Source: Chloroflexota bacterium
GTDB lineage: Bacteria; Chloroflexota; Anaerolineae; Aggregatilineales; Aggregatilineaceae
DNA length: 64,000 bases
Assembly: GCA_012729765.1 (NCBI GenBank)
Contig: JAAYCM010000075.1
Span: 62,001-126,000 of the forward strand
Reading direction: 5' to 3'
This document shows positions 52,081 through 60,354 of the stretch, in pieces. Every line of letters starts with the position of its first letter. Position 1 is the stretch's first letter. Both the position numbers and the translations under genes were made by a program. The notes beneath the pieces were generated by a model, which was not told the origin of the DNA, did no database searches, and was given only the letters and a program-made list of their open reading frames with translations.

Positions 52081-53664
52081 CTAGGGAACCAGCACGACCG
52101 TGCCCGCGTTGAGGATGACCCCACAGGTGTAGCCGCCGCGCGCAGTCGTCGCCAGCAGACTCAATGGGCGCGGCGATTGGGTCGCGTCCAGATACAGCAG
52201 GCGTCCGGTCCCTTGCAGACACACCTCGACGCTGCTGTTGAAGTGCGCGACCGGCTGCCCGCCGTGTGTCAGCCCGAACACATCGACCGCCTGGATCACA
52301 CCTTGAGCCAGCACGTCCGCATTACCGATCTCCGCCGCGTCGGTCACAAATCGCCCGTTCTCGGCCAGAATCCGGCAGAACACGCTGCCGTTAGTCACGG
52401 TGCCGTCCGCCACATCGGCGCGGACAATCAGGTTCGTCCCGCCGCCGATCAGGTTGCACAGCGGTGCCTGCGCCCGCACGTGATCATCTGCATTCGGTCC
52501 GCCTTCATCCGACTGATCAGGAAAGGGTGCCAATGTGGCAGTGGGAGTAGAAGGGCCAGCAGTCGCGGTAGCGGTTGGGGTGTTCGTCGCGGTGGGCGTG
52601 TTTGTCGATGGAACAGGCAGCGGGCCACCCAACTCGAAAGCCCCGATGTCGCAGCCGAAAACATCGTCAGCATTGCCATCGGTTCCGCGTGGCTCCCCGC
52701 GCTGATCGCTTAGCAGCGTGCAGGCCGCGTCGGGGATGGCATCAATCGCCAGGCTGCCGGGCAGCAGCGCGTGTGTCATCGTTGAGCCGCCGTTGTCGGC
52801 CAGCCCGCCGAGAGTGGCATCAGCACCGAGCAGGTCGGTGGTGTCGGGGACGAGTGGGGCGCAGTTCACCCCCACGAGGTTATAGCCGTTCGAAGTCAAG
52901 ATGCCGTCCACCCCGCTGCCCATGTTGGCGCGCTCGCAGTTTTGCGGCCCGGATATGCTGGTCGTGTTGCCGGACACAATGGTGTGCAGCAGCGAAACGC
53001 TGCCGCCGCGCGTGACCGCGATCCCGCCGCCTTCGCGCCCGTTGAACATCGTATCGGCGTTGTTGTTCGTCACTGTGACGTGTTCCAGCACGGCGCTGCC
53101 ACTCATGTAGATGCCGCCGCCGAAGCTAGCCGACTCGTTGCCGGAAATGGTGCTGTTACGGATCGTCGTGCTGCTGCCGACCGCTCCATAGAGCGCGCCG
53201 CCGCCAAATCCGCCCGCGCTGTTACCGCTGAGCGTGACTCCGGTCAGCGTCAGGGCGCCGCTGTTGCTGATGCCGCCCCCCACCGGCCCCATACCATTCC
53301 GGACGGTGAGATTAGAAATGGAAACGGTGCTCCCGGCGGCAATCTCAATCACCCGACCGGATGCATTGCCATCCACGATGATCGAAGTCGCCGGTCCCTG
53401 AATGCTCACCGCATCGCTGAGCACCAGCGACCCGGTCGTCAGCGTAATCGTGCCGCCGGCCAGCGCAGCATCAAAGGAGATCACATCGGCCCCGGCAGCA
53501 GCATTCGCGTCCAATGTCGCCTGGCGCAGGCTGCCCGGCCCGCTGTCGTTCAGATTGGTCACGGTAAAATCGGCGGCCCTGACAAGCCGCGCGTGAAGCG
53601 CAGGCAGACTGACCAACAGGGCAATCACACCCGCGCAGACAACTATCCAACGGTATTTGAACAT
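52081..53664 (-). CDS. Secreted right-handed beta-helix protein with choice-of-anchor Q type end
   Basis: 527 residues with a signal peptide (FKYRWIVVCAGVIALLVSLPALHARLVRA). Then come DFTVTNLNDSGPGSLRQATLDAN, the start of CSLREA/choice-of-anchor Q proteins, and stacked short repeats rich in Gly/Ser/Asn (ISNSGALTLTGVTLSGNSAGGFGGGALYG), typical of parallel beta-helices. The block SLAIDAIPDAACTLLSDQRG...GCDIGAFELG closes the helix. A Thr/Pro/Ala linker (about 345-375) and a ~150-residue C-terminal domain of unknown fold follow. It is probably a surface protein that binds or modifies polysaccharide; no catalytic residues are identifiable. A T-rich terminator follows. Confidence 0.83.
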   Translation of the reverse strand: MFKYRWIVVCAGVIALLVSLPALHARLVRAADFTVTNLNDSGPGSLRQATLDANAAAGADVISFDAALAGGTITLTTGSLVLSDAVSIQGPATSIIVDGNASGRVIEIAAGSTVSISNLTVRNGMGPVGGGISNSGALTLTGVTLSGNSAGGFGGGALYGAVGSSTTIRNSTISGNESASFGGGIYMSGSAVLEHVTVTNNNADTMFNGREGGGIAVTRGGSVSLLHTIVSGNTTSISGPQNCERANMGSGVDGILTSNGYNLVGVNCAPLVPDTTDLLGADATLGGLADNGGSTMTHALLPGSLAIDAIPDAACTLLSDQRGEPRGTDGNADDVFGCDIGAFELGGPLPVPSTNTPTATNTPTATATAGPSTPTATLAPFPDQSDEGGPNADDHVRAQAPLCNLIGGGTNLIVRADVADGTVTNGSVFCRILAENGRFVTDAAEIGNADVLAQGVIQAVDVFGLTHGGQPVAHFNSSVEVCLQGTGRLLYLDATQSPRPLSLLATTARGGYTCGVILNAGTVVLVP

Positions 53665-53746
53665 AACCTTCTCAACCTATTCTGCTGCAATAATCGTAAG
53701 CAACAATAAACGCTGCATTGAGTGTATGCCGCTGCCTTTCAAAACA

Positions 53747-53912
53747 CAAGCGGGTGGAGCACTGTGCCGCAGATCGCCCCCCATCCTAAATCCTTCCCCT
53801 AAAATGAGGGAAGGACTTCAAAGCCGCCAGGTTTCTCCCCTTCCCTCCGCGCAGCAGTGGGGGAAGGGGCCGGGGAATGGGGGAGGGGTAAAAAACGCAT
53901 CACACGCCCTAG
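53747..53912 (+). repeat. Inverted-repeat element, copy 7 (orientation A)
   Basis: The core is 53777-53883. The right tail, on the complement, is CTAGGGCGTGTGATGCGTTT, a good match to the terminal repeat, and its CTAG (53909-53912) contains the uvrC stop codon. The left end (CAAGCGGGTGGAGCACTG from 53747) is a degenerate match, so the left limit is uncertain. The segment before the core, CCGCAGATCGCCCCCC, is shared with copy 3. Confidence 0.8.
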
Positions 53913-55807
53913 CCCCCCAGCACGGCCTTGATGCTCTCCGCGATCTCGCGCGTGATGCCCGGCACGTGCATCAGCTCGTCGATGCTGGCGGCGCGGATCG
54001 CCTCGATATCCTTGTTGAACGCCTTGAGCAGCGCCTTGCGCCGCGCCGGACCGATGCCGGGCACTTCTTCCAGGCGGCTCGCCAGCCCCGCCTTGCGACG
54101 GCGCGCGCGGTGGCTGGTGATCGCGAAGCGGTGCGCCTCGTCACGCACGCGCTGGAGCAGATACAACCCCTCGCTGCGGCGCGGCAGGATCACAGGCCGC
54201 AGCCGCCCCGGCAGATAAATTTCCTCGAACTGCTTCGCCAGCCCGCACACCGGCACGCGGTCCAGCAAATCGAACGCCTGGAGCACCTCGACCGCCACGC
54301 CCAACTGCCCCTTGCCGCCGTCCACCATCAGCAGATCGGGCAGCAGCCGCCACGTTTCATCGCGGTCGGCCTTACCCCCCGGCTGGACTTCCTCGGCGGG
54401 CGTCTCGACCGCGTCGCGGTAGCGCTGGAAGCGGCGCGTCAGGGCCTCGCGCATCGACTGGTAATCGTCCGAGCCTTCGTGCAGCACGGTGCTGATATTG
54501 AAGCGGCGATATTCGCTCTTGCGCGGCACGCCCTGCACAAACACGACCCGGCTGGCGACGATGGCCGCGCCCTGCGTCGTGCTGATGTCGAAACACTCGA
54601 TCCGGTTGGGCGGCTGCGGCAGGCCGAGCGCTTCCTGAATCTCGCTCATGGCCGTCTCCTGCTTGACGGTGTCGCTGGCCCACTGCGCGCGCAGGATTTG
54701 CAGCTTCTCGGCGGCGGTCTGCGCGGCCAGCCGGACCAGCTCACGCTTGTTGCCGCGCTGGGGCACGGTCAGTTTCACCTTCCTGCCGCCGCGCTTGTCG
54801 CGCAGCCAGCGCTCGATGATGCGCGCCTCTTCGACATCATGCGGCAGCACGATCTCGCGCGGGATATCGGTCGCTTCCTGGTAGAACTGCGTCAGGAAGT
54901 TGCTGACGATATCCTCGGCCTGCTCGTCCTCGGTGCCGGCCAGCGCGAAATATTCGCTGCCCACCAGCCGCCCGTTGCGGATCAGGAACATCTGCACGCA
55001 GGCATCGCTGCCTTCCTGGGCGAAGGCGATCACATCCTGATTGGCGCTGATGTCGGCCACGAGCCGTTGCCGCTGCGAGATCTGCCCGACGACGCGAAGC
55101 CGGTCGCGCAGAATCGCCGCCCGCTCGAAGTCCAGAGCCTCGGATGCTTCGGCCATCTCGCGCTGGAGATCGTGCAGCACGTCCTCGGCGTGACCTTGCA
55201 GCACGCGCATGATCCCTTCGATGTTGGCCCAATATTCGGCCTGGGTCTGCGCCCCGATGCACGGCGCGCCGCACAGCTTAATATCGTAGTAGAGGCAGGC
55301 GCGCGCGTCGTTGCCGGTGATCTCGCGGTCACATGTCAGGTAGGGGAACGCCTTACGCAGCACGTCGAGCGTCTCGCGCACGCCGCCCGCCGAAGTGAAC
55401 GGCCCGAAGTAGCGGTGCCCGTCGCCGCGCTCCATGCGCCGCGTCATCTCGACCGTCGGGAACGGGTCGCCGGTCCGCACGCGGATATACGGATAGTGCT
55501 TGTCATCCTTGAGCAGGATGTTATAGCGCGGCTTGTGGACGCGAATCAGCTCGGCCTCGGTGATCAGCGCCTTCAGCTCGTCGCCGGTCAGCAGGAATTG
55601 AATATCGGCCACGTCGGCGCGCAGGCGGAGCACCTTGTTATCATAGTTGCTCGGCTGGAAATAGCTGCGCACCCGGTTCCGCAGGTTCTTCGCCTTGCCA
55701 ACATAGATGATCTTGCCGTTGGGATCGATCATCTGGTAGACGCCTGGCTCGGCAGGCAGGTTGTGGAGAATATCCTGGATATGATCAGGGGCTTGGTAAT
55801 CGGCCAT
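53909..55807 (-). CDS. uvrC: Excinuclease ABC subunit C
   Basis: 632 residues from the ATG at 55807, chosen over an in-frame start 30 codons upstream because UvrC homology begins there. It makes both incisions in nucleotide excision repair. Domains in order are GIY-YIG (LPAEPGVYQM...IIYVGKAKNLRNRVRSYF), the UVR helix pair (EALDFERAAILRDRL, about 205-220), the RNase H-like endonuclease (ECFDISTTQGAAIVAS, LLMVDGGKGQLGVA) and tandem helix-hairpin-helix (VPGIGPARRKALL, VPGITREIAESI). It is divergent from rsmH and separates the two wall-gene arms. Confidence 0.97.
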   Translation of the reverse strand: MADYQAPDHIQDILHNLPAEPGVYQMIDPNGKIIYVGKAKNLRNRVRSYFQPSNYDNKVLRLRADVADIQFLLTGDELKALITEAELIRVHKPRYNILLKDDKHYPYIRVRTGDPFPTVEMTRRMERGDGHRYFGPFTSAGGVRETLDVLRKAFPYLTCDREITGNDARACLYYDIKLCGAPCIGAQTQAEYWANIEGIMRVLQGHAEDVLHDLQREMAEASEALDFERAAILRDRLRVVGQISQRQRLVADISANQDVIAFAQEGSDACVQMFLIRNGRLVGSEYFALAGTEDEQAEDIVSNFLTQFYQEATDIPREIVLPHDVEEARIIERWLRDKRGGRKVKLTVPQRGNKRELVRLAAQTAAEKLQILRAQWASDTVKQETAMSEIQEALGLPQPPNRIECFDISTTQGAAIVASRVVFVQGVPRKSEYRRFNISTVLHEGSDDYQSMREALTRRFQRYRDAVETPAEEVQPGGKADRDETWRLLPDLLMVDGGKGQLGVAVEVLQAFDLLDRVPVCGLAKQFEEIYLPGRLRPVILPRRSEGLYLLQRVRDEAHRFAITSHRARRRKAGLASRLEEVPGIGPARRKALLKAFNKDIEAIRAASIDELMHVPGITREIAESIKAVLGG

Positions 55808-55850
55808 TGGCTCTGAATCCACGCTCGGAAAATTAACACATTTGTTCTCA

Positions 55851-55856
55851 ATTGTA
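55851..55856 (-). promoter_or_regulatory. Candidate -10 box for uvrC
   Basis: TACAAT on the minus strand, 44 bp before the uvrC ATG. The -35 region is poor, so this is a weak call. Confidence 0.33.
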
Positions 55857-55912
55857 CCGTACTTTGCCGCGTTTATCCCGCCCCAATTCTCGCCCATGCC
55901 GCCGGGCAGTGG

Positions 55913-55941
55913 TTGAAAATGCGCGCCCGATCCACTACACT
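55913..55941 (+). promoter_or_regulatory. Promoter of the rsmH arm
   Basis: TTGAAA (55913-55918) and TACACT (55936-55941) are separated by exactly 17 bp. The predicted transcription start near 55948 lies just before an in-frame TTG at 55950. That makes the GTG at 55980, which has AGGA upstream and begins the RsmH homology, the better translation start. Confidence 0.6.
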
Positions 55942-55979
55942 ACGCGCCATTGCCGGACCACCAGACAGGATCGCCGCCC

Positions 55980-56933
55980 GTGACCCCACCAGAAGCCCCG
56001 CATATCCCCGTGCTGCTCGACGCCATGCTCGCTGTGCTGCGTGTGGCGGACCTGCCCGCCGGGCAGTTTGTGGATGGGACGCTTGGCGCGGGGGGGCACG
56101 CGCACGCCATCCTGAGCGCCGCGCCGGAATCGCGCCTGCTCGGCCTGGATCGTGATCCAGCGGCGCTGGCCCTGGCCCGCGAGCGGCTCGCGCCGTTTGG
56201 GGCGCGCGCGACGCTGGTCCACGCCAGCTATCTGCGCCTGGGCGATCTCGTCCCCGGCTGGCTGGGGGATGCACCCGGCGCGGATGGGATTCTGCTCGAT
56301 CTCGGCCTCTCGTCGATGCAGCTCGACGATCCGGGGCGCGGCTTTGCCTTCATGCACGAAGGCCCGCTCGATATGCGCTTCGACCCGACCGCGCCCGGTC
56401 CGACCGCCGGCGATATCGTGAATTATTGGGACGCGGACGAGATCGCGGACATCCTGTACCGCTATGGCGAGGAACGCAACAGCCGTCGCATCGCCCGCGC
56501 CATCGCCGCCGCCCGCCCGATCGACTCGACACGCGCCCTGGCCGAGATCGTCGCCAAGGCCCAACGCGGCCCGCGTGAGAAGATTCACCCGGCGACGCGC
56601 ACCTTTCAGGCGCTGCGGATCGCGGTCAATGACGAGCTGAAGGCCGTCGAGCGCGTGCTGCCGGTCGCCATCGATCACCTGCGGCCCGGCGGGCGGCTGG
56701 CCGTGATCAGCTTCCACAGCCTGGAAGATCGCCTTGTCAAGCAGGCGTTCCGGCTCGAAGCGACGGACTGCGTCTGCCCGCCCCACCAGCCGGTGTGCAC
56801 CTGCGATCACCACGCGCGGGTGTCGCTGGTGACGCGCAAGCCGGTCCAGGCCAGCGAGGCCGAGAGCGCCGCCAATCCGCGCAGCCGCAGCGCCAAACTG
56901 CGCGTGGTCGAGCGCCTGCCCACTGTCCTCTAG
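55980..56933 (+). CDS. rsmH: 16S rRNA (cytosine(1402)-N(4))-methyltransferase
   Basis: 317 residues from the GTG at 55980. It shows HIPVLLDAMLAVL, the SAM motif VDGTLGAGGHAHAIL, GILLDLGLSSMQLDD, GFAFMHEGPLDMRFD, and near the end GGRLAVISFHSLEDRLVKQAF. It methylates N4 of C1402 in 16S rRNA and is usually the second gene of dcw clusters after mraZ. No mraZ gene is visible upstream. It starts the plus-strand wall arm. Confidence 0.96.
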   Translation: MTPPEAPHIPVLLDAMLAVLRVADLPAGQFVDGTLGAGGHAHAILSAAPESRLLGLDRDPAALALARERLAPFGARATLVHASYLRLGDLVPGWLGDAPGADGILLDLGLSSMQLDDPGRGFAFMHEGPLDMRFDPTAPGPTAGDIVNYWDADEIADILYRYGEERNSRRIARAIAAARPIDSTRALAEIVAKAQRGPREKIHPATRTFQALRIAVNDELKAVERVLPVAIDHLRPGGRLAVISFHSLEDRLVKQAFRLEATDCVCPPHQPVCTCDHHARVSLVTRKPVQASEAESAANPRSRSAKLRVVERLPTVL

Positions 56934-57118
56934 AGCGCGTGATGCACCTTTTGCCCCCCATCCCCTGGCCCCTTCCCCCACTGCTTCGCGGAGGGAAGGG
57001 GAACACAGCACCGGCTTTGGAGTCCTTCCCAACTTGTGGGGAAGGATTTAGGATGGGGGAGCGGTCGAGCGCCTGCCGCTGGCACATCTCACCTGATCAG
57101 GGCATAACAGCCCTCTGG
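56930..57118 (-). repeat. Inverted-repeat element, copy 8, between rsmH and ftsL
   Basis: The core is 56954-57059 in orientation B. The left end CTAGAGCGCGTGATGCACCT (56930-56949) contains the rsmH stop codon. The right end (57100-57118, complement CCAGAGGGCTGTTATGCCC) is the matching terminal repeat with CTGG instead of CTAG. It fills most of the 314-bp gap 56934-57247, the rest being the promoter and leader of ftsL. Confidence 0.85.
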
Positions 57119-57143
57119 CCCGGACTCGCGCAAACGTTATAAT
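57115..57143 (+). promoter_or_regulatory. Candidate promoter for ftsL-ftsI
   Basis: A perfect TATAAT (57138-57143) lies 17 bp after CTGGCC (57115-57120), a poor -35. The leader would be about 98 nt. The -35 position falls on the outer end of repeat copy 8, so the element may contribute to this promoter. Confidence 0.45.
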
Positions 57144-57247
57144 AGAGTATGGTGCGGCAGCCCGCCGTTGGATGGCGCTGCCGTTGAGACATAAGATTGA
57201 TATCGCACGTCGCAGCACGCATCAAGGACCGCAGAGAGCAGCACCGT

Positions 57248-57730
57248 ATGAGCGCCGCCAAACAAAAACAGTCGTGGGTGAAGCACACGCTCGGCCAGCA
57301 GCCCTGGCGCAGCCAGACGCAGCTGGTCAGCTCGCTGGCCCTGGTGATGATGGTCATCCTGATCATCGCGGCGCTGTACCTGATCCAGACGACGACCACC
57401 ACGACGACCGCGCGCCAGCTCCAGCAGATGGGCGATAACCGCGCGCGGCTGGAGCGCGATAACGAGCGTCTGCGGGCCGAGATCGCGCAGTTGCAAAGCC
57501 TGCCGCGTGTTATGACGCGCGCTGCCGAGCTGGGCTTCCGCGACGCCGGGCCGGACGAGATCGAGTATGTGATCGTCGAGGGCTACCGTTACAACCGGCC
57601 CATCGTCACGCCCACGCCGACGCCCGCGCCGACCCAGACCGGCCCGGTCTACGACGAGACGCTGAGCGGCTGGCTGCGCAAGCAGTGGGACGCCTTCAGA
57701 CAGCAGTTCGAAGAGTGGCGCAGCCGCTAG
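57248..57730 (+). CDS. ftsL: FtsL/DivIC-like septum formation protein
   Basis: 160 residues from the ATG at 57248. A basic N-terminus is followed by one TM helix (LVSSLALVMMVILIIAALYLIQ) and an extracytoplasmic coiled coil (RQLQQMGDNRARLERDNERLRAEIAQLQSL). The typical end MTRAAELGFRDAGPDEIEYVIV follows. A Thr/Pro linker and a ~35-residue amphipathic C-terminal segment are additions beyond the usual ~100 residues. Between rsmH and ftsI this is the position of ftsL. It should form the FtsQLB-like complex with FtsQ. Confidence 0.85.
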   Translation: MSAAKQKQSWVKHTLGQQPWRSQTQLVSSLALVMMVILIIAALYLIQTTTTTTTARQLQQMGDNRARLERDNERLRAEIAQLQSLPRVMTRAAELGFRDAGPDEIEYVIVEGYRYNRPIVTPTPTPAPTQTGPVYDETLSGWLRKQWDAFRQQFEEWRSR

Positions 57731-57761
57731 GCCGCCGCGCCGAGATGCAGGTGAGTAGCTT

Positions 57762-59528
57762 ATGATCCATGACGAATCGCTCCACCGCCGGTTGACGCTG
57801 ATCACGATCGTGCTGTTGGGCATCAGCGGCGTGCTGCTCGTGCGCCTGCTGTCGTTCCAGTTTCGCATGAATCCGGAAATCAAAGAGACGCTGGAAACCA
57901 ACGCCCAGATCCGTTATAGCCGCACGGTCGAGGTCCAGCCCAATCGCGGCCAGATTTACGACCGCAACGGGCATCTGCTGGCCGTCAACTCCTTCGACTA
58001 CCGGATCGGCATCAGTCCCAACCAGGTCTACGACCGGCAGGAAGTCGCCCGGCAGCTTGCCCCGCTCCTCAAGCGGCCCGAAGACGAGATTTACCGCCAG
58101 CTTTTGCCCGACGACAACGGCATCTACCCGCTCTATGTGCTGCTCGCCCCGCTGGTCGATTTCGAAACCGGGCAGGCGGTCGCCGATCTGGAGATCGACG
58201 GTATCCTGGTCGAGCCGATCCCGACGCGCATCTACCCGCAGGGACCGCTCACGGCGCAGGTGGTCGGCTTCTTCGCCGGGTCGGAAAACGCGCGTGAGCG
58301 CCAGGGTTACTACGGCGTCGAGGGCTATTACCAGCTTTTGCTGGCCGGGCAGAGCAAGCGCGTTACGCAGAGCAGTATCCCCGGTCTGCAAGAAGCCAAT
58401 CCGACCGTCAGTGTGCGCGACGGGATCGACCTGATCCTGACCATCGACCGCGACCTGCAATATCTCGCCCAGGACGTGCTCGATCAGGCGGTCGCCGAAT
58501 ATGGCGCGACCGGCGGCACGATCCTGATCATGAACCCGCGCACCGGAGAAATCCTGGCGATGGCGAACAATCCCAACTTCAACCTCGACGATCTCTCCGC
58601 CGAGGGGCTGCAAAACGCCAGGAACCAGGCCATCTCCGATATGTACGAGCCGGGATCGGTCTTCAAACTGGTCACGATGGCGATGGCGCTCGAAGCCGGG
58701 ACGCACGATCTCACCTGGTCCTATTACGATCCGGGCTGCTTCGAGGCGGGCGGCGTCTCGATCTGCAACTGGGACCGGCGCTCGCACGGTAACCCGACCT
58801 TCGCCCAGGTCTTCATCGACTCGCTCAACACCGGCACGGCGACGATCTTCCGCGAGATGGGGCTGGACCTGGTCTACCCGATGCTGCGCGAGTTCGGCAT
58901 CGGCAGCCCGACCGGCATCGATCTGGAAGGCGAAGCAGCGGGTATTCTGGTGACGCCCGGCGATCCGAACTGGAACGAGGCACAGTTCCTCAACAACAGC
59001 TACGGCCAGGGTATTTCGCTCACGCCGCTGCAAATGCTGACCGCCGCCAACGCGATTGCCAACGACGGGCTGATCATGCAGCCGCACATCGTCAAAGCGC
59101 GCATCGACGGCGACCAGATCATCGAGACGCGGCCCTCCGCCAGCCACCGCCCGATCAGCGCCGAAACGGCCCACACCGCGCGCGATATCATGGTGCAGAT
59201 CATCAACAATCCGAACGGCGTGGACCTGTTCGAGTCCCCCGGCTATACCGTCGCGGGCAAGACGGGCACCGCCGAGATTCCGGCCCCGTATGGCTACGAG
59301 GCGAACGCCGCGATCGCGTCCTTCATCGGCTTTCTGCCCGCCGACGATCCGGTCGTGTCGGTGCTGATCAAGCTCGACCGTCCGGCAGGTTACTGGGGCA
59401 GCCAGACCGCCGCGCCGACCTTCCAGGAGCTTGTCGAGCGGCTGGTCGTGCTGATGGAAATCCCGCCGGATTCGAAGCGGATGGAGCTGGTTTCGCAGGG
59501 CGGCGACCCGTTCAACCGGGAGTACTAG
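57762..59528 (+). CDS. ftsI: Class B penicillin-binding protein (FtsI/PBP2-type transpeptidase)
   Basis: 588 residues. One N-terminal TM helix is followed by a dimerisation domain beginning RTVEVQPNRGQIYDRNGHLLAVN. The transpeptidase domain has SVFK (Ser299, Lys302), SLN (Ser354-Asn356) and KTG (Lys500-Gly502). It cross-links septal peptidoglycan as partner of FtsW. It is 31 bp downstream of ftsL. The stop codon lies in CTAG at the left end of repeat copy 9. No PASTA domain is present. Confidence 0.94.
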   Translation: MIHDESLHRRLTLITIVLLGISGVLLVRLLSFQFRMNPEIKETLETNAQIRYSRTVEVQPNRGQIYDRNGHLLAVNSFDYRIGISPNQVYDRQEVARQLAPLLKRPEDEIYRQLLPDDNGIYPLYVLLAPLVDFETGQAVADLEIDGILVEPIPTRIYPQGPLTAQVVGFFAGSENARERQGYYGVEGYYQLLLAGQSKRVTQSSIPGLQEANPTVSVRDGIDLILTIDRDLQYLAQDVLDQAVAEYGATGGTILIMNPRTGEILAMANNPNFNLDDLSAEGLQNARNQAISDMYEPGSVFKLVTMAMALEAGTHDLTWSYYDPGCFEAGGVSICNWDRRSHGNPTFAQVFIDSLNTGTATIFREMGLDLVYPMLREFGIGSPTGIDLEGEAAGILVTPGDPNWNEAQFLNNSYGQGISLTPLQMLTAANAIANDGLIMQPHIVKARIDGDQIIETRPSASHRPISAETAHTARDIMVQIINNPNGVDLFESPGYTVAGKTGTAEIPAPYGYEANAAIASFIGFLPADDPVVSVLIKLDRPAGYWGSQTAAPTFQELVERLVVLMEIPPDSKRMELVSQGGDPFNREY

Positions 59529-59675
59529 CGGCGGTGGGGCACTGTCCCCCATCCTAAATCCTTCCCCCACAAGGTGGGAAGGACTGCAAAGCCGCCGCTG
59601 TGCGCCCTTTCCCTCCGCGCCAGTGTGGGGGAAGGGGCCGGGGGATGGGAGGCAAAAATGCCTGACACACGCCGG
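59525..59675 (+). repeat. Inverted-repeat element, copy 9 (orientation A)
   Basis: The core is 59545-59652. The left end starts at CTAG (59525-59528), which includes the ftsI stop, and continues CGGCGGTGGGGCACTGT, a degenerate terminal repeat. The right end, complement CCGGCGTGTGTCAGGCATTT (to 59675), matches the family. It occupies half of the 311-bp gap 59529-59839; the other half holds a candidate promoter and nothing else recognised. Confidence 0.8.
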
Positions 59676-59767
59676 CGTGTGGAAGTGTTGCGTATGGGTC
59701 ACTGCATGTAGCGTTTACTGGCTGTTTCCGGACTGCCATGCGGTTATGGCGTTAGCGCGTGTCGGTA

Positions 59768-59773
59768 TATACT
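59768..59773 (+). promoter_or_regulatory. Candidate -10 box for the response regulator-mraY unit
   Basis: TATACT, 67 bp upstream of the response regulator ATG, with TTATGG as a partial -35 at 18 bp. Moderate to weak. Confidence 0.38.
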
Positions 59774-59839
59774 ACTAAGCGGAAGATAGAATTGAGACGC
59801 ACCGCTGGCAGGTCCAGGACAGGCAAAGGGGAGATTTTT

Positions 59840-60280
59840 ATGTCCGTTCCAAATACGTCGTCCGAGCGCAAGGCGTCCAACCCGCACGAGGCGCACATTC
59901 TGGTCGTGGAAGATAACGTTCCCAATTTTGTGTTGATCGCCCGCCTGCTCGCGCATATGGGCGTCAATCACTGCGAGTGGAAAACCAGCGGCTGGCAGGT
60001 CGTCCAGTTCGCCGACACGCTGCCCCAGCTCGACCTGATTCTGATGGACATCCGCCTGCCCTACGAAGACGGTTACCAGGCTCTGCGCAAAATCCGCAGC
60101 CATCCCCGCCTGCGCAGCACGCGCGTGATCGCCGTCACCGCCGAGGCCAGCGAGGACGAGATGAAGAAGGCCCAGACCGCCGGGTTCGATGGGTTCCTGG
60201 GCAAGCCGCTCGATCCCGACCGCTTCCCCGGTCAGATTCGGCGCATTCTGACCGGCGAGTCGGTGTGGGAATGGCGCTGA
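59840..60280 (+). CDS. Single-domain response regulator within the wall-gene arm
   Basis: 146 residues from the ATG at 59840, preceded by AAAGGGGAGA. It is a receiver domain only: HILVVEDNVPN (acidic pocket), Asp70 in LDLILMDIRLPYEDGYQAL and Lys122 in FLGKPLDPDRF. The pattern resembles the DivK-like group of stand-alone receivers. It lies between ftsI and mraY, 75 bp before mraY, where murE and murF would normally be. No cognate histidine kinase is in the window, though a Ser/Thr kinase follows mraY. Confidence 0.88.
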   Translation: MSVPNTSSERKASNPHEAHILVVEDNVPNFVLIARLLAHMGVNHCEWKTSGWQVVQFADTLPQLDLILMDIRLPYEDGYQALRKIRSHPRLRSTRVIAVTAEASEDEMKKAQTAGFDGFLGKPLDPDRFPGQIRRILTGESVWEWR

Positions 60281-60354
60281 GTTTTTGGGCGGATGCATCA
60301 TCCGGCGTACAATGCCTGTTCGATTAAGCCGAAACCTGGGATACAGTTTGTTTC

